Below are positions 18,779 to 27,002 of a DNA stretch of 64,000 nt, piece by piece. Location: the NCBI GenBank assembly GCA_026004215.1, contig BPIR01000003.1, positions 577,501-641,500 on the forward strand. The letters run 5' to 3'. The notes below the pieces were generated by a model. It had not been told where the DNA came from and did no database searches. It was given only the letters and a program-made list of their open reading frames with translations. The position numbers and the translations under genes were made by a program. The number at the start of each line of letters is the position of its first letter. The stretch's first letter is position 1. This DNA is from Candidatus Binatia bacterium. GTDB taxonomy: Bacteria > Desulfobacterota > Binatia > HRBIN30.

Positions 18779-19963
18779 ATGCGTTGGACAAGCGACAGCG
18801 CGAAGATCACTTACTTGGACTACAATGCCACTACGCCACTGCGCCCCGAGGCTCTGGCGGCCATGGAGCCGTACATGCGCGAGTGCTTTGGCAACCCGTC
18901 AAGCGCGCATCGTCTGGGCAGCCGGGCACGCACGGCAGTCGAGGAAGCCCGCCATCGCGTCGCACAAGTGTTTGGCGTTCGCAGCGCCGAAGTTGTCTTT
19001 ACGAGTGGCGGGACCGAATCCAATCATCTGGCCATCCTCGGCATGGCGCAAGCTTGTCCGCCAGGAACGATTTTGACCACCCCAATCGAGCACTCGTCGG
19101 TTTTGCGCCCTGTGGCATGGCTCAGGGAGCACGGGTGGCAAGTACATTACGTGGCACTGCATTCCGATGGTCGCGTGAATTTGGACGACCTCGAAGAATC
19201 CTTGCGAGAGTCCGACGTGCGCTTTGTATCCGTTGGCTGGGCAAATAACGAGACGGGCACGTTGCAGCCTGTCGAGACCATATATGCGCTGTGCCGGCAG
19301 CGAGGTGTGCCCTTTCACTGCGACGGGGTGCAAGTTCCGGGAAAAGTGCCCGTCAGCGAAGTTCCAGCGGATCTGATGTCGGTGTCGGCCCATAAATTTG
19401 GCGGTCCCAAGGGATCGGGCTGCTTGATTGCGCGGCGCGGCGTGCGGCTAGAGCCGCTGTTGCGCGGCGGAGCACAAGAACGCGGTTTGCGGGCTGGGAC
19501 CGAGAACGTTGCGGGCATTGTGGGCCTTGCCACGGCGCTGGAACTCAGCGCGAAGGAGGCAGAGAATTTTGCTACGAAAACGCGCCGCCTACGCGATTTA
19601 TTGTGGACTCGATTGGCCGGCCTGCCGGGTATCGAGCGGCACGGCGGTGTCGGGTGCCACGCACTTCCCAACACTCTCATGGTCACGGTTGCCGGCACGT
19701 CGTCCGACGCGTTGATTGCGGCGCTGGACTTGGACGGAATTTGTGTCTCCGCCGGCTCGGCGTGTGCCGCGGGCGCATCGGAACCGTCTCACGTGCTGGT
19801 AGCGCTCGGTGTTTCGGAAGAGCTCGCCCGCGGCGCGATTCGGTTTAGCCTCGGTCCCGATTTGGAAGAAAGAGATGTGGAGTTTGTGGCCGAGAGATTT
19901 TGGGACGCGGTCAAGCGAATTCGTAACAGCGAATGCCGGGCGATGGCGGGGGTCCGGGGATGA
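18779..19963 (+). CDS. Cysteine desulfurase, NifS/IscS family
   Basis: The 394-residue PLP enzyme has [14 protein letters not shown] at the start, [11 protein letters not shown], the PLP-binding lysine in [12 protein letters not shown] (about residue 205) and the catalytic cysteine in [17 protein letters not shown] (about 328). It removes sulfur from cysteine as a persulfide. Its stop overlaps the mnmA start (ATGA), which fits supply of sulfur for 2-thiouridine. No iscU or other Fe-S assembly gene is adjacent, so the general housekeeping IscS role is unproven. Confidence 0.93.
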   Translation: MRWTSDSAKITYLDYNATTPLRPEALAAMEPYMRECFGNPSSAHRLGSRARTAVEEARHRVAQVFGVRSAEVVFTSGGTESNHLAILGMAQACPPGTILTTPIEHSSVLRPVAWLREHGWQVHYVALHSDGRVNLDDLEESLRESDVRFVSVGWANNETGTLQPVETIYALCRQRGVPFHCDGVQVPGKVPVSEVPADLMSVSAHKFGGPKGSGCLIARRGVRLEPLLRGGAQERGLRAGTENVAGIVGLATALELSAKEAENFATKTRRLRDLLWTRLAGLPGIERHGGVGCHALPNTLMVTVAGTSSDALIAALDLDGICVSAGSACAAGASEPSHVLVALGVSEELARGAIRFSLGPDLEERDVEFVAERFWDAVKRIRNSECRAMAGVRG

Positions 19964-21024
19964 CTCGCGTTGTCGTGGCGATGAGCGGGGGAGTGGATAG
20001 TTCTGTGGCGGCCGCCCTGCTCGTGGAGCAGGGTTACGAAGTGATTGGGGTCGCGATGCGTTTGTGGGACGGCCCGAGCGATAGCGGTTGCTGCTCATTG
20101 GATGACTTCGTCGACGCTCGCCGTGTGGCTGCGCGGCTGGGTATTCCCTTTTACGTCATGGACTTCTCGGGTGTGTTTCGGCAGCGAGTCGTTCGTCCAT
20201 TCGTGGACGACTATTTGCGAGGTCGCACGCCCAACCCTTGCGCCCGCTGCAATCAGTTTGTCAAATTCGCCGCTCTTCTCGAGCGCGCACGGGCATTGGG
20301 AGCACAATTGCTCGCCACCGGCCACTACGCGCGCATCCACCTCGGGGGGGACGATGATGAGACGCAGCTTCTCGCCAGTCCGTGTCGAGAAAAGGATCAG
20401 TCATACTTCCTATTCGGATTGCCCTATCCGCAGTTGTCGCAATTCCGATTTCCCGTGGGGGACAAGACAAAGGAAGAAGTGCGGCGGCTGGCCAAGCAGT
20501 GGGATCTTCCGGTGGCGGAGAAACCGGAAAGCCAAGAAGTGTGCTTCGTGACTGGAGGCAATTACGCCCGCTTTGTCGAGAGTTTTAGTGGGCGCAAGGG
20601 CATCCCCGGAACGATCGTCAACGAGAAAGGGGAAGTGCTCGGAGTGCACGACGGCATCCATCGCTTCACCATTGGACAGCGCCGGGGTCTTGGTGTCGGT
20701 GGAGGAGAACCCCGCTACGTGGTCGCCCTAGATGCCGAGTCTAGCACGGTGCGCGTAGGCGACCGGGCGGCAACTGTTGCGCGTGGTTTACGAGCGACCC
20801 GTGTGAATTGGTTAACCCGATCCGTACCGCGACCCGGACAGAGGCTGAGCATCAAAATTCGCTCGCGCTTCCGGCCCTCGGAGGTGATAATCGAGGAAGC
20901 CAGTGGCACGGAGTTTGTCGTCCGTGCCCCTGAAGGGCTGCAGGCCGTTACTCCAGGGCAGGCGGCCGTGCTGTACGACGGTGAACGGGTGCTGGGTGGA
21001 GGGTGGATCGATGCTGCCTTGTGA
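19960..21024 (+). CDS. mnmA: tRNA-specific 2-thiouridylase
   Basis: The 354-residue protein begins [21 protein letters not shown], a PP-loop, then [12 protein letters not shown] and [15 protein letters not shown], which hold the two catalytic cysteines. It makes 2-thiouridine at position 34 of Glu, Gln and Lys tRNAs with sulfur from a cysteine desulfurase, here the overlapping upstream gene. The start at 19960 fits the motif and the ATGA overlap; a start at 19933 would lengthen it by nine residues of low-complexity Gly/Pro. It overlaps mtaB by 14 bases. Confidence 0.95.
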   Translation: MTRVVVAMSGGVDSSVAAALLVEQGYEVIGVAMRLWDGPSDSGCCSLDDFVDARRVAARLGIPFYVMDFSGVFRQRVVRPFVDDYLRGRTPNPCARCNQFVKFAALLERARALGAQLLATGHYARIHLGGDDDETQLLASPCREKDQSYFLFGLPYPQLSQFRFPVGDKTKEEVRRLAKQWDLPVAEKPESQEVCFVTGGNYARFVESFSGRKGIPGTIVNEKGEVLGVHDGIHRFTIGQRRGLGVGGGEPRYVVALDAESSTVRVGDRAATVARGLRATRVNWLTRSVPRPGQRLSIKIRSRFRPSEVIIEEASGTEFVVRAPEGLQAVTPGQAAVLYDGERVLGGGWIDAAL

Positions 21025-22345
21025 CCGCGAACCGCCGAGAAGTTCCCTACGGGTGGCAATCGCAACCCTCGGATGCAAGGTAAACCAGTACGACAGCGTC
21101 GTCATTGGCGAGGCTCTGCGAGGAAAAGGTTGCGTGCTGGTTGACTTTAACGAGCCGGCCGATGTGTACATTGTGAATACCTGCAGCGTGACGGATCGTG
21201 CCGATGCCGAGAGCCTGCAATTGGCACGCCGCGCACGCCGGAGGAACCCAGTGGCCAAAGTACTCCTGACAGGTTGTTTTGCTCAGGTCGCTCCCCAGCG
21301 CGCGGCCATTCCGGAGGTGGATGGCGTGATCGGCTTGAACCGCCTGGGGGACCTCGTGGCCGCCGCACTCGGCCCAGTGGACTCCCGAATTGCCGTGAGT
21401 GACCTCCGTCAGGCACGAAAGGTGCGAACCGTCGGGGTGGGTGTGGATGCGAGCCGTACGCGGGCCTTTCTCAAGGTTCAGGAAGGATGTGATTTGTTCT
21501 GCTCGTTTTGCATTGTGCCGATGTCTCGAGGCGCAAGCCGCAGTGTGCCTCCACGTGAGATCATCGAGCAGTACGAAACCTTGGCATCGCTGGGCGTGAA
21601 GGAAGTTGTCCTCACGGGCGTACACTTGGGTACTTGGGGCCAAGATCTGTCCCCGCGGCTGGAGCTTGCGGATCTGGTGGAGATGATTTTGGAGCGCGGA
21701 TGCATCCCTCGAGTGCGTCTGAGCTCCATCGATCCTCCGGAAGTTTCGCCCCGCCTGGTACGGTTGTTTGAAACATCGGAGCAGCTTTGCCCGCATTTTC
21801 ACATTCCCATCCAAGCGGGAGTGGACTCCGTGTTACAGCGGATGCGCCGCCGATACGACACCAGCCTCGTGCGGTCGCGGCTGGAAGAAATCCGCGGGCG
21901 CCTACCAGATGCTGCTATCGGGACGGACGTCATTGCCGGCTTTCCAGGGGAAACTGACGACGACTTCGCCCGCGGGCATGCGTTTTTGGAATCTCTGCCG
22001 CTGACTTATTTTCATGTCTTCCCGTATTCGCCCCGCCAAGGAACGACGGCGGCGAAGCTGCCGGGACAGCTCCCTCGCCATGTGGTGCACGCGAGAGCGC
22101 GTGCGCTGAGAAAACTCGGTGAATCCAAGAAGGTCACGTTTGCCCAGCGGTTCGTCGGGCGGGAACTGCTCGTCTTGTTCGAGGATCAACGCCGCGACAC
22201 GCGTTTATGTACGGGGTACTCCCGCAACTACCAGAGAGTCCGCGTTGCCGAGTTCGTTCGCGGCAACCGCGAGTTGCCTGTGTGGATCACGGGCGTGGAC
22301 GAAGCAGGCCAGCTGATTGGTGAGGTCTCCCAGAGATTTCTGTGA
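21011..22345 (+). CDS. mtaB: t6A37 methylthiotransferase MtaB
   Basis: The 444-residue radical SAM enzyme has the N-terminal UPF0004 domain ([12 protein letters not shown] and [14 protein letters not shown]), the cluster motif [11 protein letters not shown] (CxxxCxxC) and a C-terminal TRAM-like region. The CKVNQYDS opening marks MtaB, which makes ms2t6A from t6A at tRNA position 37, as opposed to MiaB or RimO. The start at 21011 lies inside the mnmA end. TsaE, in the same gene run, helps make the t6A substrate. Confidence 0.92.
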   Translation: MLPCDREPPRSSLRVAIATLGCKVNQYDSVVIGEALRGKGCVLVDFNEPADVYIVNTCSVTDRADAESLQLARRARRRNPVAKVLLTGCFAQVAPQRAAIPEVDGVIGLNRLGDLVAAALGPVDSRIAVSDLRQARKVRTVGVGVDASRTRAFLKVQEGCDLFCSFCIVPMSRGASRSVPPREIIEQYETLASLGVKEVVLTGVHLGTWGQDLSPRLELADLVEMILERGCIPRVRLSSIDPPEVSPRLVRLFETSEQLCPHFHIPIQAGVDSVLQRMRRRYDTSLVRSRLEEIRGRLPDAAIGTDVIAGFPGETDDDFARGHAFLESLPLTYFHVFPYSPRQGTTAAKLPGQLPRHVVHARARALRKLGESKKVTFAQRFVGRELLVLFEDQRRDTRLCTGYSRNYQRVRVAEFVRGNRELPVWITGVDEAGQLIGEVSQRFL

Positions 22346-23046
22346 GCTCGATGGTGCACGCGCCGTCTCCGCTAGAGAAAAAAATCGGCTACGTGTTCCG
22401 AGATCCAGGCCTGCTCGAAGCTGCGCTGACCCATGCGTCCAGCGTGTCGGAACCGGGCCCGCGACGCATGGAACAACTCGAATTTCTCGGTGACGCCGTG
22501 CTCGGGCTAATGCTTGGGGACTTGTTGCTTCACCATTATCCGAAGGCTTCGGAAGGACAATTGTCGCAGTATCGGGCGGCACTGGCCAATACGGAGATTC
22601 TGGCCCGCAAGGCACGCTCGCTTGGCCTCCATACGGCCATACGACTCGGCCGCGGCGAGGAAAAGTCCGGTGGTCGAGAAAAAGCGAGAATTCTGGCTGC
22701 CAGTTACGAGGCCGTCCTGGGCGCGATTTATCTCGACGGGGGCTGCGAGGCTGCGAGAAGGTGTGTGGCGGAGCATTTCGCGCCCGATCTAGAGCGCATT
22801 CCCTCGCGCGTGGAGTTCGATGCCAAAACCGCCCTTCAGGAACTTTGTCAGGCGCGCTTTGGTCTGACCCCAGCCTACAGGCTTGTGGAGCAATCGGGCC
22901 CGGATCATGCGCGCTCGTTTGTCGTGGACGCGCTTTTGGGAGATAGAACTCTAAGCCGAGGGCGGGGTCGCAGCAAACGTGCGGCCGAGCGAGACGCCGC
23001 CAGGCAAGCACTGCAGCTTTTGTCGCAAACGCACGGAAACGACTGA
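22342..23046 (+). CDS. rnc: Ribonuclease III
   Basis: The 234-residue protein has the RNase III signature RMEQLEFLGDAVLGLML and ASYEAVLGAIYLDGG, with the catalytic Glu and Asp residues, followed by a double-stranded RNA binding domain (DAKTALQELCQARFGLTPAY to AARQAL). It processes rRNA precursors and structured mRNAs. A GTG at 22342 overlaps the mtaB stop; an ATG at 22351 is an equally possible start. It ends the long housekeeping run. Confidence 0.95.
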   Translation: MSSMVHAPSPLEKKIGYVFRDPGLLEAALTHASSVSEPGPRRMEQLEFLGDAVLGLMLGDLLLHHYPKASEGQLSQYRAALANTEILARKARSLGLHTAIRLGRGEEKSGGREKARILAASYEAVLGAIYLDGGCEAARRCVAEHFAPDLERIPSRVEFDAKTALQELCQARFGLTPAYRLVEQSGPDHARSFVVDALLGDRTLSRGRGRSKRAAERDAARQALQLLSQTHGND

Positions 23047-23259
23047 CAGTCGTTGCGTTACGGCTGTGACCGCAAGGGGGCATTCCAGCGCGAGTCCAGC
23101 GAGCGGATTCGTCAGTGTGCTTGGAAAGCCAGGCGCGGGAGCCTGCCCCGGCCACACACTTCGGTTGGGCGGGAGAGTGCCGGCGGTTGTCGGAGCCCGG
23201 CAAGGGAAAGGAGGGGTTGGGGAGCTCCCGGTGATCTCCGCCGCACGGATCGAATGAGT
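23047..23259. other. GC-rich convergent intergenic region
   Basis: This 213-base stretch lies between the ends of rnc and the convergent membrane gene. I looked for a terminator, SRP RNA, RNase P RNA or tmRNA signature and recognised none. Short G-rich and C-rich runs could form hairpins, but no T run follows them. Confidence 0.4.
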
Positions 23260-24696
23260 TCATTGCTGGCCGACAGATTTCGTAGAACGGCGGCGGAAGA
23301 AAACGATGGCGATGGCGGTAAGCCCAACGCCAAGCGTGGCAAGGCTGAACGTCAGGAAGTAACTCAGCATTGCGGCTAACATGATCCCAATGGATAGCCA
23401 GACAATTGGGATTCGGTGGCTCAACAGGCCGAAGGAACAGGCGGCCAAAAGATGCCAGGGCCAGAGCACCGTGACGATGAAGCCGCTGAGCACCAGCAGG
23501 ACGAACATGCAATCCTCTGCCACCACTTCGATCCGATACGGCGTTGTGGAACGCCGGACAAAAAGCACGACAATGAGAGCGAGTGCGATAAGGTAGCGGG
23601 AAACGTCGAAAGCGTACCGACCTTGCGCAATCTCGAACCAACCGCTCTCGAAAAATATTAAGAAGAGAGGCCATAGCGTCGGAGGAAGTTCCGTGGGGAA
23701 GATCGCACTCCCGACGCGGATGGACAGCGGCTTGGCAATAATCGAGGTGGCTTGCCCGGCAAAGGGCATTAGAGCAACCGCAGTGGCCAACAGCGCTCCG
23801 GCTAAAGCCGATAACGTCACTCGCATCAGAGTAGAAAGCTGCCCCACCCGCTTTGCGGACCAGAAGGCAAAGACCGGAAGCAGTGCGATCGAGTACCACT
23901 TGTACCAAAAAGACAGCGCCCAAAAGACGCCAAACCAAAGCCAGCGAGCGCGAGCCCAGAAAAAAAGCGCGGCGAGTAGAAACACAGCCATAGCCGTGTC
24001 GTTGTGAGCCGAGCTCAAACCTTCGAACAGAATGAGCGGGCTCGATGCCCATAACACGAGCCGCAGTCGCCAGATACGGTTCTGCGAGTCTGCCGCTGCG
24101 CCAAAAGCACACCAAAGGTAGGCCCCGGCTGAAAGAAGAAGGAGATTGAAAACCTTGTAGGCCGCGACGTTTGCGACCAAGTTGTTGCCCGCCAGAAAGT
24201 AGACCAGCCAAGTCTGAAGAATAAACAGCGGTCCATACCCTGTCGGACCTTCTTTCCACCACGCTTGCAAGAGGCGATACCAAGAGTCCGAAGAAAATTG
24301 GCTTGGGGCATACGCGTACGGGTTGGCGCCGTAGTGCCCCCACATCTTGCCGTAGAAGGCGTAGGCAAACACATCGCGCGAGCCCACGGGAAAGGAGGCC
24401 AACAGTAGAAACGCAATGGGAGCAAGGAAGGGGAGAATCTGTCGGGGCCGAAATGTGCCGATGCTGCGCGACAAAATTTCCTCTGCGATGCGCAAGTAGC
24501 CGGCCGCCCACGCCAGGAAGCAGATAAGGAAAGAAACCAACATCCAAACATCCTTGATCCGTTCGAAGTCGTTGGTTTCCGGGCGCGCCGCGTACCCGAA
24601 TGAGAGAATGCTGAAGGCTGCGACTGCGGCGAGGCTGACGCCGAATGAGATAGATGCCCCCGGAGCGCCTCGACCATTAGTGATTGGATTCCACAC
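23260..24696 (-). CDS. Polytopic GT-C-type glycosyltransferase (polyprenol-phosphate mannosyltransferase-like)
   Basis: The 478-residue protein has roughly eleven hydrophobic segments. The first loop reads GSRDVFAYAFYGKMWGHYGANPYAY, the (S/R)D-x-Y-x-Y-x-G-x-NPY pattern of GT87/MptA-B-type membrane mannosyltransferases, which take sugar from a polyprenol phosphate on the outer face. FEGLSSAHNDTAMAVFLL is also typical (HND motif). The longest frame uses TTG at 24732; I prefer the GTG at 24696, which has AGAGGAAGG just upstream on the minus strand. It may add sugar to the glycan made by the cluster at 29097-38414, or to a protein or lipid. Confidence 0.65.
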   Translation of the reverse strand: MWNPITNGRGAPGASISFGVSLAAVAAFSILSFGYAARPETNDFERIKDVWMLVSFLICFLAWAAGYLRIAEEILSRSIGTFRPRQILPFLAPIAFLLLASFPVGSRDVFAYAFYGKMWGHYGANPYAYAPSQFSSDSWYRLLQAWWKEGPTGYGPLFILQTWLVYFLAGNNLVANVAAYKVFNLLLLSAGAYLWCAFGAAADSQNRIWRLRLVLWASSPLILFEGLSSAHNDTAMAVFLLAALFFWARARWLWFGVFWALSFWYKWYSIALLPVFAFWSAKRVGQLSTLMRVTLSALAGALLATAVALMPFAGQATSIIAKPLSIRVGSAIFPTELPPTLWPLFLIFFESGWFEIAQGRYAFDVSRYLIALALIVVLFVRRSTTPYRIEVVAEDCMFVLLVLSGFIVTVLWPWHLLAACSFGLLSHRIPIVWLSIGIMLAAMLSYFLTFSLATLGVGLTAIAIVFFRRRSTKSVGQQ

Positions 24697-24798
24697 GACC
24701 CTTCCTCTGCCTCTAGCCTGCCAGGGCCGCAAGCAAAAACCCTTGGGGCTTCGGAACTTCTAGGGTCGGGCTCCTTGCGGTTCGCGGTTGCTTTCTTC

Positions 24799-24827
24799 TT
24801 GACAAAGGAATGTCGCTGGTACAGTAT
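24799..24827 (+). promoter_or_regulatory. Sigma-70-type promoter upstream of the secreted paralogue triplet
   Basis: TTGACA at 24799-24804 is a perfect -35 box. Candidate -10 boxes are TACAGT at 24820-24825 (spacer 15) or CAGTAT at 24822-24827 (spacer 17). Transcription would begin near 24833, leaving a leader of about 95 bases before the ATG at 24929. Confidence 0.5.
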
Positions 24828-24928
24828 CCGTGCTCGCAAGCGAGCGGGAGAGGGTAAAGAAGGCGTGACGAGAGTGCCCGCGCCATTTGGCGGGCAGTGA
24901 GAGCGAGCAAGAAAAGAGGAGGGAGCGT

Positions 24929-25528
24929 ATGAAAGTACGTCGAGCATTAGCGATCGCGGCTGTTGCCAGCGGCTTGCTGCTCGCCGGGGGAAAGAGTTGG
25001 GCGCAGGTCCAGTTCCCGAAGGTTGCCAGGTCGTTTTCCGCGTGGTTAGTTCGGGCGTTCGATCCGTGTACGCCGGGAGGACTCACGGTAGTTAGCCCGG
25101 GTCTGCCGGCGCAAGGATGTCTCACGTCGGCAACGACGGTGGATGACCAGATGACGATGGACTTCGGGAAGGTTCGAGTGACCAAAGATACTGGCAAGCT
25201 CAAGTTGTTCGGTCGCGGAATGATACCGGGTGGACGCGTCAAAGTTCAACTTAGTGTTCGCGTTACCAAAACTGGGGTAAACACGAAAAGTCCGACCAAA
25301 TCCAATGCTCGCGTAACGTTTGAAGATCAGACAGTGATTTGCGGGCCCCCGCCGTTTGGCTTTGTGATTGTGTTTCCAACCGGGGTACTTGGTGCTTCGA
25401 TCGACCTGGCGGATTGCTTGAGCCCGTATCCGGGTCTCGCGACGGGTAACATCGAGATTCTGGATGTTGCGCTCGTGAATGCGGACAACGGCAACAAGGT
25501 GTTCGCGCGTCCGGGGGTGGTCCGATGA
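24929..25528 (+). CDS. Secreted four-cysteine protein of unknown family, paralogue 1
   Basis: The 199-residue protein has a signal peptide (MKVRRALAIAAVASGLLLAG, cut near SWAQ). I do not recognise the family. Mature landmarks are AWLVRAFDPCTPGGLTVVSP, QGCLTS, GVNTKSPTKSNARVTF, TVICGPP, DLADCLSP and NIEILDVALVN. Four cysteines recur at the same places in all three neighbours, so two disulfides are plausible in the periplasm or outside. GAGGAGGGA at 24916-24924 is a strong ribosome binding site. It is the first of three tandem copies and probably the first gene of their transcript. Confidence 0.8.
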   Translation: MKVRRALAIAAVASGLLLAGGKSWAQVQFPKVARSFSAWLVRAFDPCTPGGLTVVSPGLPAQGCLTSATTVDDQMTMDFGKVRVTKDTGKLKLFGRGMIPGGRVKVQLSVRVTKTGVNTKSPTKSNARVTFEDQTVICGPPPFGFVIVFPTGVLGASIDLADCLSPYPGLATGNIEILDVALVNADNGNKVFARPGVVR

Positions 25529-25557
25529 GGCGCAGTCTTTTGAGGGAGGCGGGACCA

Positions 25558-26190
25558 ATGATGCAGACGGCGGTTTTGAGAGTTTCTGTTCGCGGCTTCG
25601 TCTCTGTGGCCGTAGCGACTTTCGTTGGGGCTTGGGCTGTTGCAGCATCAGGCCAGACGTTGCCGAACTACCCATCGAAAGCTCCGGCCTTCAATGCCTG
25701 GATGGCGCGTGCGTTCGATAGCTGTACGCCCTCGGGGCTTACGGTGGTTTCTCCCACGAATGTGCCCAATACAGGATGTCTAAGCACCAATAGCGTCACG
25801 GACAGCGTTCTTCCCTTCAACTTTGCACGACTGCGGGTGGCCAAGTCGGGAAAAATTCGATTGTTCGCCCGTGGCCTCACTTTTGGCGAAAGCGTTCGTG
25901 TGCGACTGGCCTTGAGGGTAACGCGTAAGGGCGTGAACACGAAGAACCCAACTAAGTCGAACGCCACGGTAACGTTTGCTGACGTTACGGTAGATTGCCC
26001 AGCCGCGCCCAATGCTTTTGTGGTAAGGCCAAATGGTGCCATCGTTGGTGCGACGGACCTGAACGCGTGTCTGGCCCCTAACTCGAACCTCGGCGGCGGA
26101 ACAGGTACGAATAACATCGAGGTCTTGGGTGCCAGCTTGGTTAACGTCGCCACAGGAAAAGAATTTGCGCGTGCTGGAGTTTTGAGGTAA
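25558..26190 (+). CDS. Secreted four-cysteine protein of unknown family, paralogue 2
   Basis: The 210-residue protein repeats the family pattern: AWMARAFDSCTPSGLTVVSP, TGCLSTN, GVNTKNPTKSNATVTF, TVDCPAAP, DLNACLAP and NIEVLGASLVN, ending FARAGVLR. A signal peptide spans about the first 33 residues and ends near AVAASGQ. I choose the ATG at 25558, with GAGGGAGG at 25542-25549; an ATG at 25525 overlaps the stop of paralogue 1 (ATGA) and would add 11 residues. Translation coupled to the first copy is therefore possible. The alternation of V and K/R in the central part suggests a beta-sandwich; that is inference. Confidence 0.8.
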   Translation: MMQTAVLRVSVRGFVSVAVATFVGAWAVAASGQTLPNYPSKAPAFNAWMARAFDSCTPSGLTVVSPTNVPNTGCLSTNSVTDSVLPFNFARLRVAKSGKIRLFARGLTFGESVRVRLALRVTRKGVNTKNPTKSNATVTFADVTVDCPAAPNAFVVRPNGAIVGATDLNACLAPNSNLGGGTGTNNIEVLGASLVNVATGKEFARAGVLR

Positions 26191-26238
26191 CCAGAGTCGA
26201 GAATGGTCTCGGGCGAGAAAAAGGAGGGAGGGTTAAAG

Positions 26239-26880
26239 ATGAAAAAAGTCTGGGCTGTTGTGATCGGAAGCGGAATTCTAGCGTTGTCCAGCGCTGCGTA
26301 TGCGCAAGTGAGCGGGTTCCCCACGCGGGCGGTGCGATACTCGACGTGGCTCGCTCGGGCGTTCGATGGCTGTACCCCAAGCGGCCTCACGGTTGTTTCA
26401 CCGTCGAACTTGCCGTCCACCGGCTGCTTTGCTGCGCACTCGGATCCGTTGCCCCCGCCAGCAGGCACGAACCCGGTGGGTGCACCAATGAAGTTTGGGC
26501 GCTTGGATGTGCGCCGCTTTCCTGCAACTGGCGGACAAGGAAAGGTCAAGCTCTTGATGACGGGGCTTCAAAACGGCCAGCGCGTGAAGGTCCGGTTGAC
26601 CTTGCGCACGACGCGTAGCGGGGTAGGTACGAAGAATCCCACGAAATCGAACCAGTTGGTGACCTTCCAAGATGTCACGGTGGACTGTCCTGTCGGCCCG
26701 AGCAACTGCTTTATTGCAAACCCGCGAGGGGTAGTGTTGGGCAACGTGGCACTCGATGCGTGCCTGACGCAAAATTCGCAGCCGACAGGCTTGGCGCGGC
26801 AGAATGTCGAAATCCTGGATGCCGAGGTGATTAACTGCGACGACAACAACGTGGTTGCACGCCCGGGAATTCTGAACTGA
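26239..26880 (+). CDS. Secreted four-cysteine protein of unknown family, paralogue 3
   Basis: The 213-residue protein has the signal peptide MKKVWAVVIGSGILALSSAA cut near AYAQ, and the landmarks TWLARAFDGCTPSGLTVVSP, TGCFAAH, GVGTKNPTKSNQLVTF, TVDCPVGP, ALDACLTQ and NVEILDAEVIN, ending VARPGILN. It differs from copies 1 and 2 by a Pro/Gly-rich insert near residue 70 (LPPPAGTNPVG) and two extra cysteines (SNCF and VINCDD). AAGGAGGGA at 26221-26229 is a strong ribosome binding site. A perfect hairpin terminator follows 30 bases after the stop. Confidence 0.8.
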   Translation: MKKVWAVVIGSGILALSSAAYAQVSGFPTRAVRYSTWLARAFDGCTPSGLTVVSPSNLPSTGCFAAHSDPLPPPAGTNPVGAPMKFGRLDVRRFPATGGQGKVKLLMTGLQNGQRVKVRLTLRTTRSGVGTKNPTKSNQLVTFQDVTVDCPVGPSNCFIANPRGVVLGNVALDACLTQNSQPTGLARQNVEILDAEVINCDDNNVVARPGILN

Positions 26881-26910
26881 AGACCGCTCGCCGCACTGTT
26901 CGAAGGGATG

Positions 26911-26953
26911 TTCGGGGCGCTGGAGCTCGGCTCCAGCGCCCCGAAGCTTTTTT
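26911..26953 (+). terminator. Strong intrinsic terminator after the paralogue triplet
   Basis: A perfect 16-bp stem pairs 26911-26926 with 26930-26945 across a 3-base loop (TCG), and six T residues follow at 26948-26953. It closes the transcript of the three secreted paralogues. On the other strand the convergent gene ends at 27003, after the hairpin. Confidence 0.93.
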
Positions 26954-27002
26954 GAGGGTGTCGAGGCTTGAATCGGAGATTGGCGCGCCTGCAGGAGCCG
27001 AC

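Noticed and set aside
23047..23259. A possible structured RNA such as SRP RNA or RNase P RNA after rnc
   Set aside because: I looked for the SRP GGAAG/AGCAGCC apical motif and the RNase P core and did not find them; G/C-rich content alone is not evidence.
22205..24547. A 780-codon open frame on the minus strand across mtaB, rnc and the GT-C membrane gene
   Set aside because: It is antisense to rnc and a shadow frame of the membrane gene. The GC-rich composition makes long open frames common, and the translation is Arg- and Cys-rich without domain similarity.
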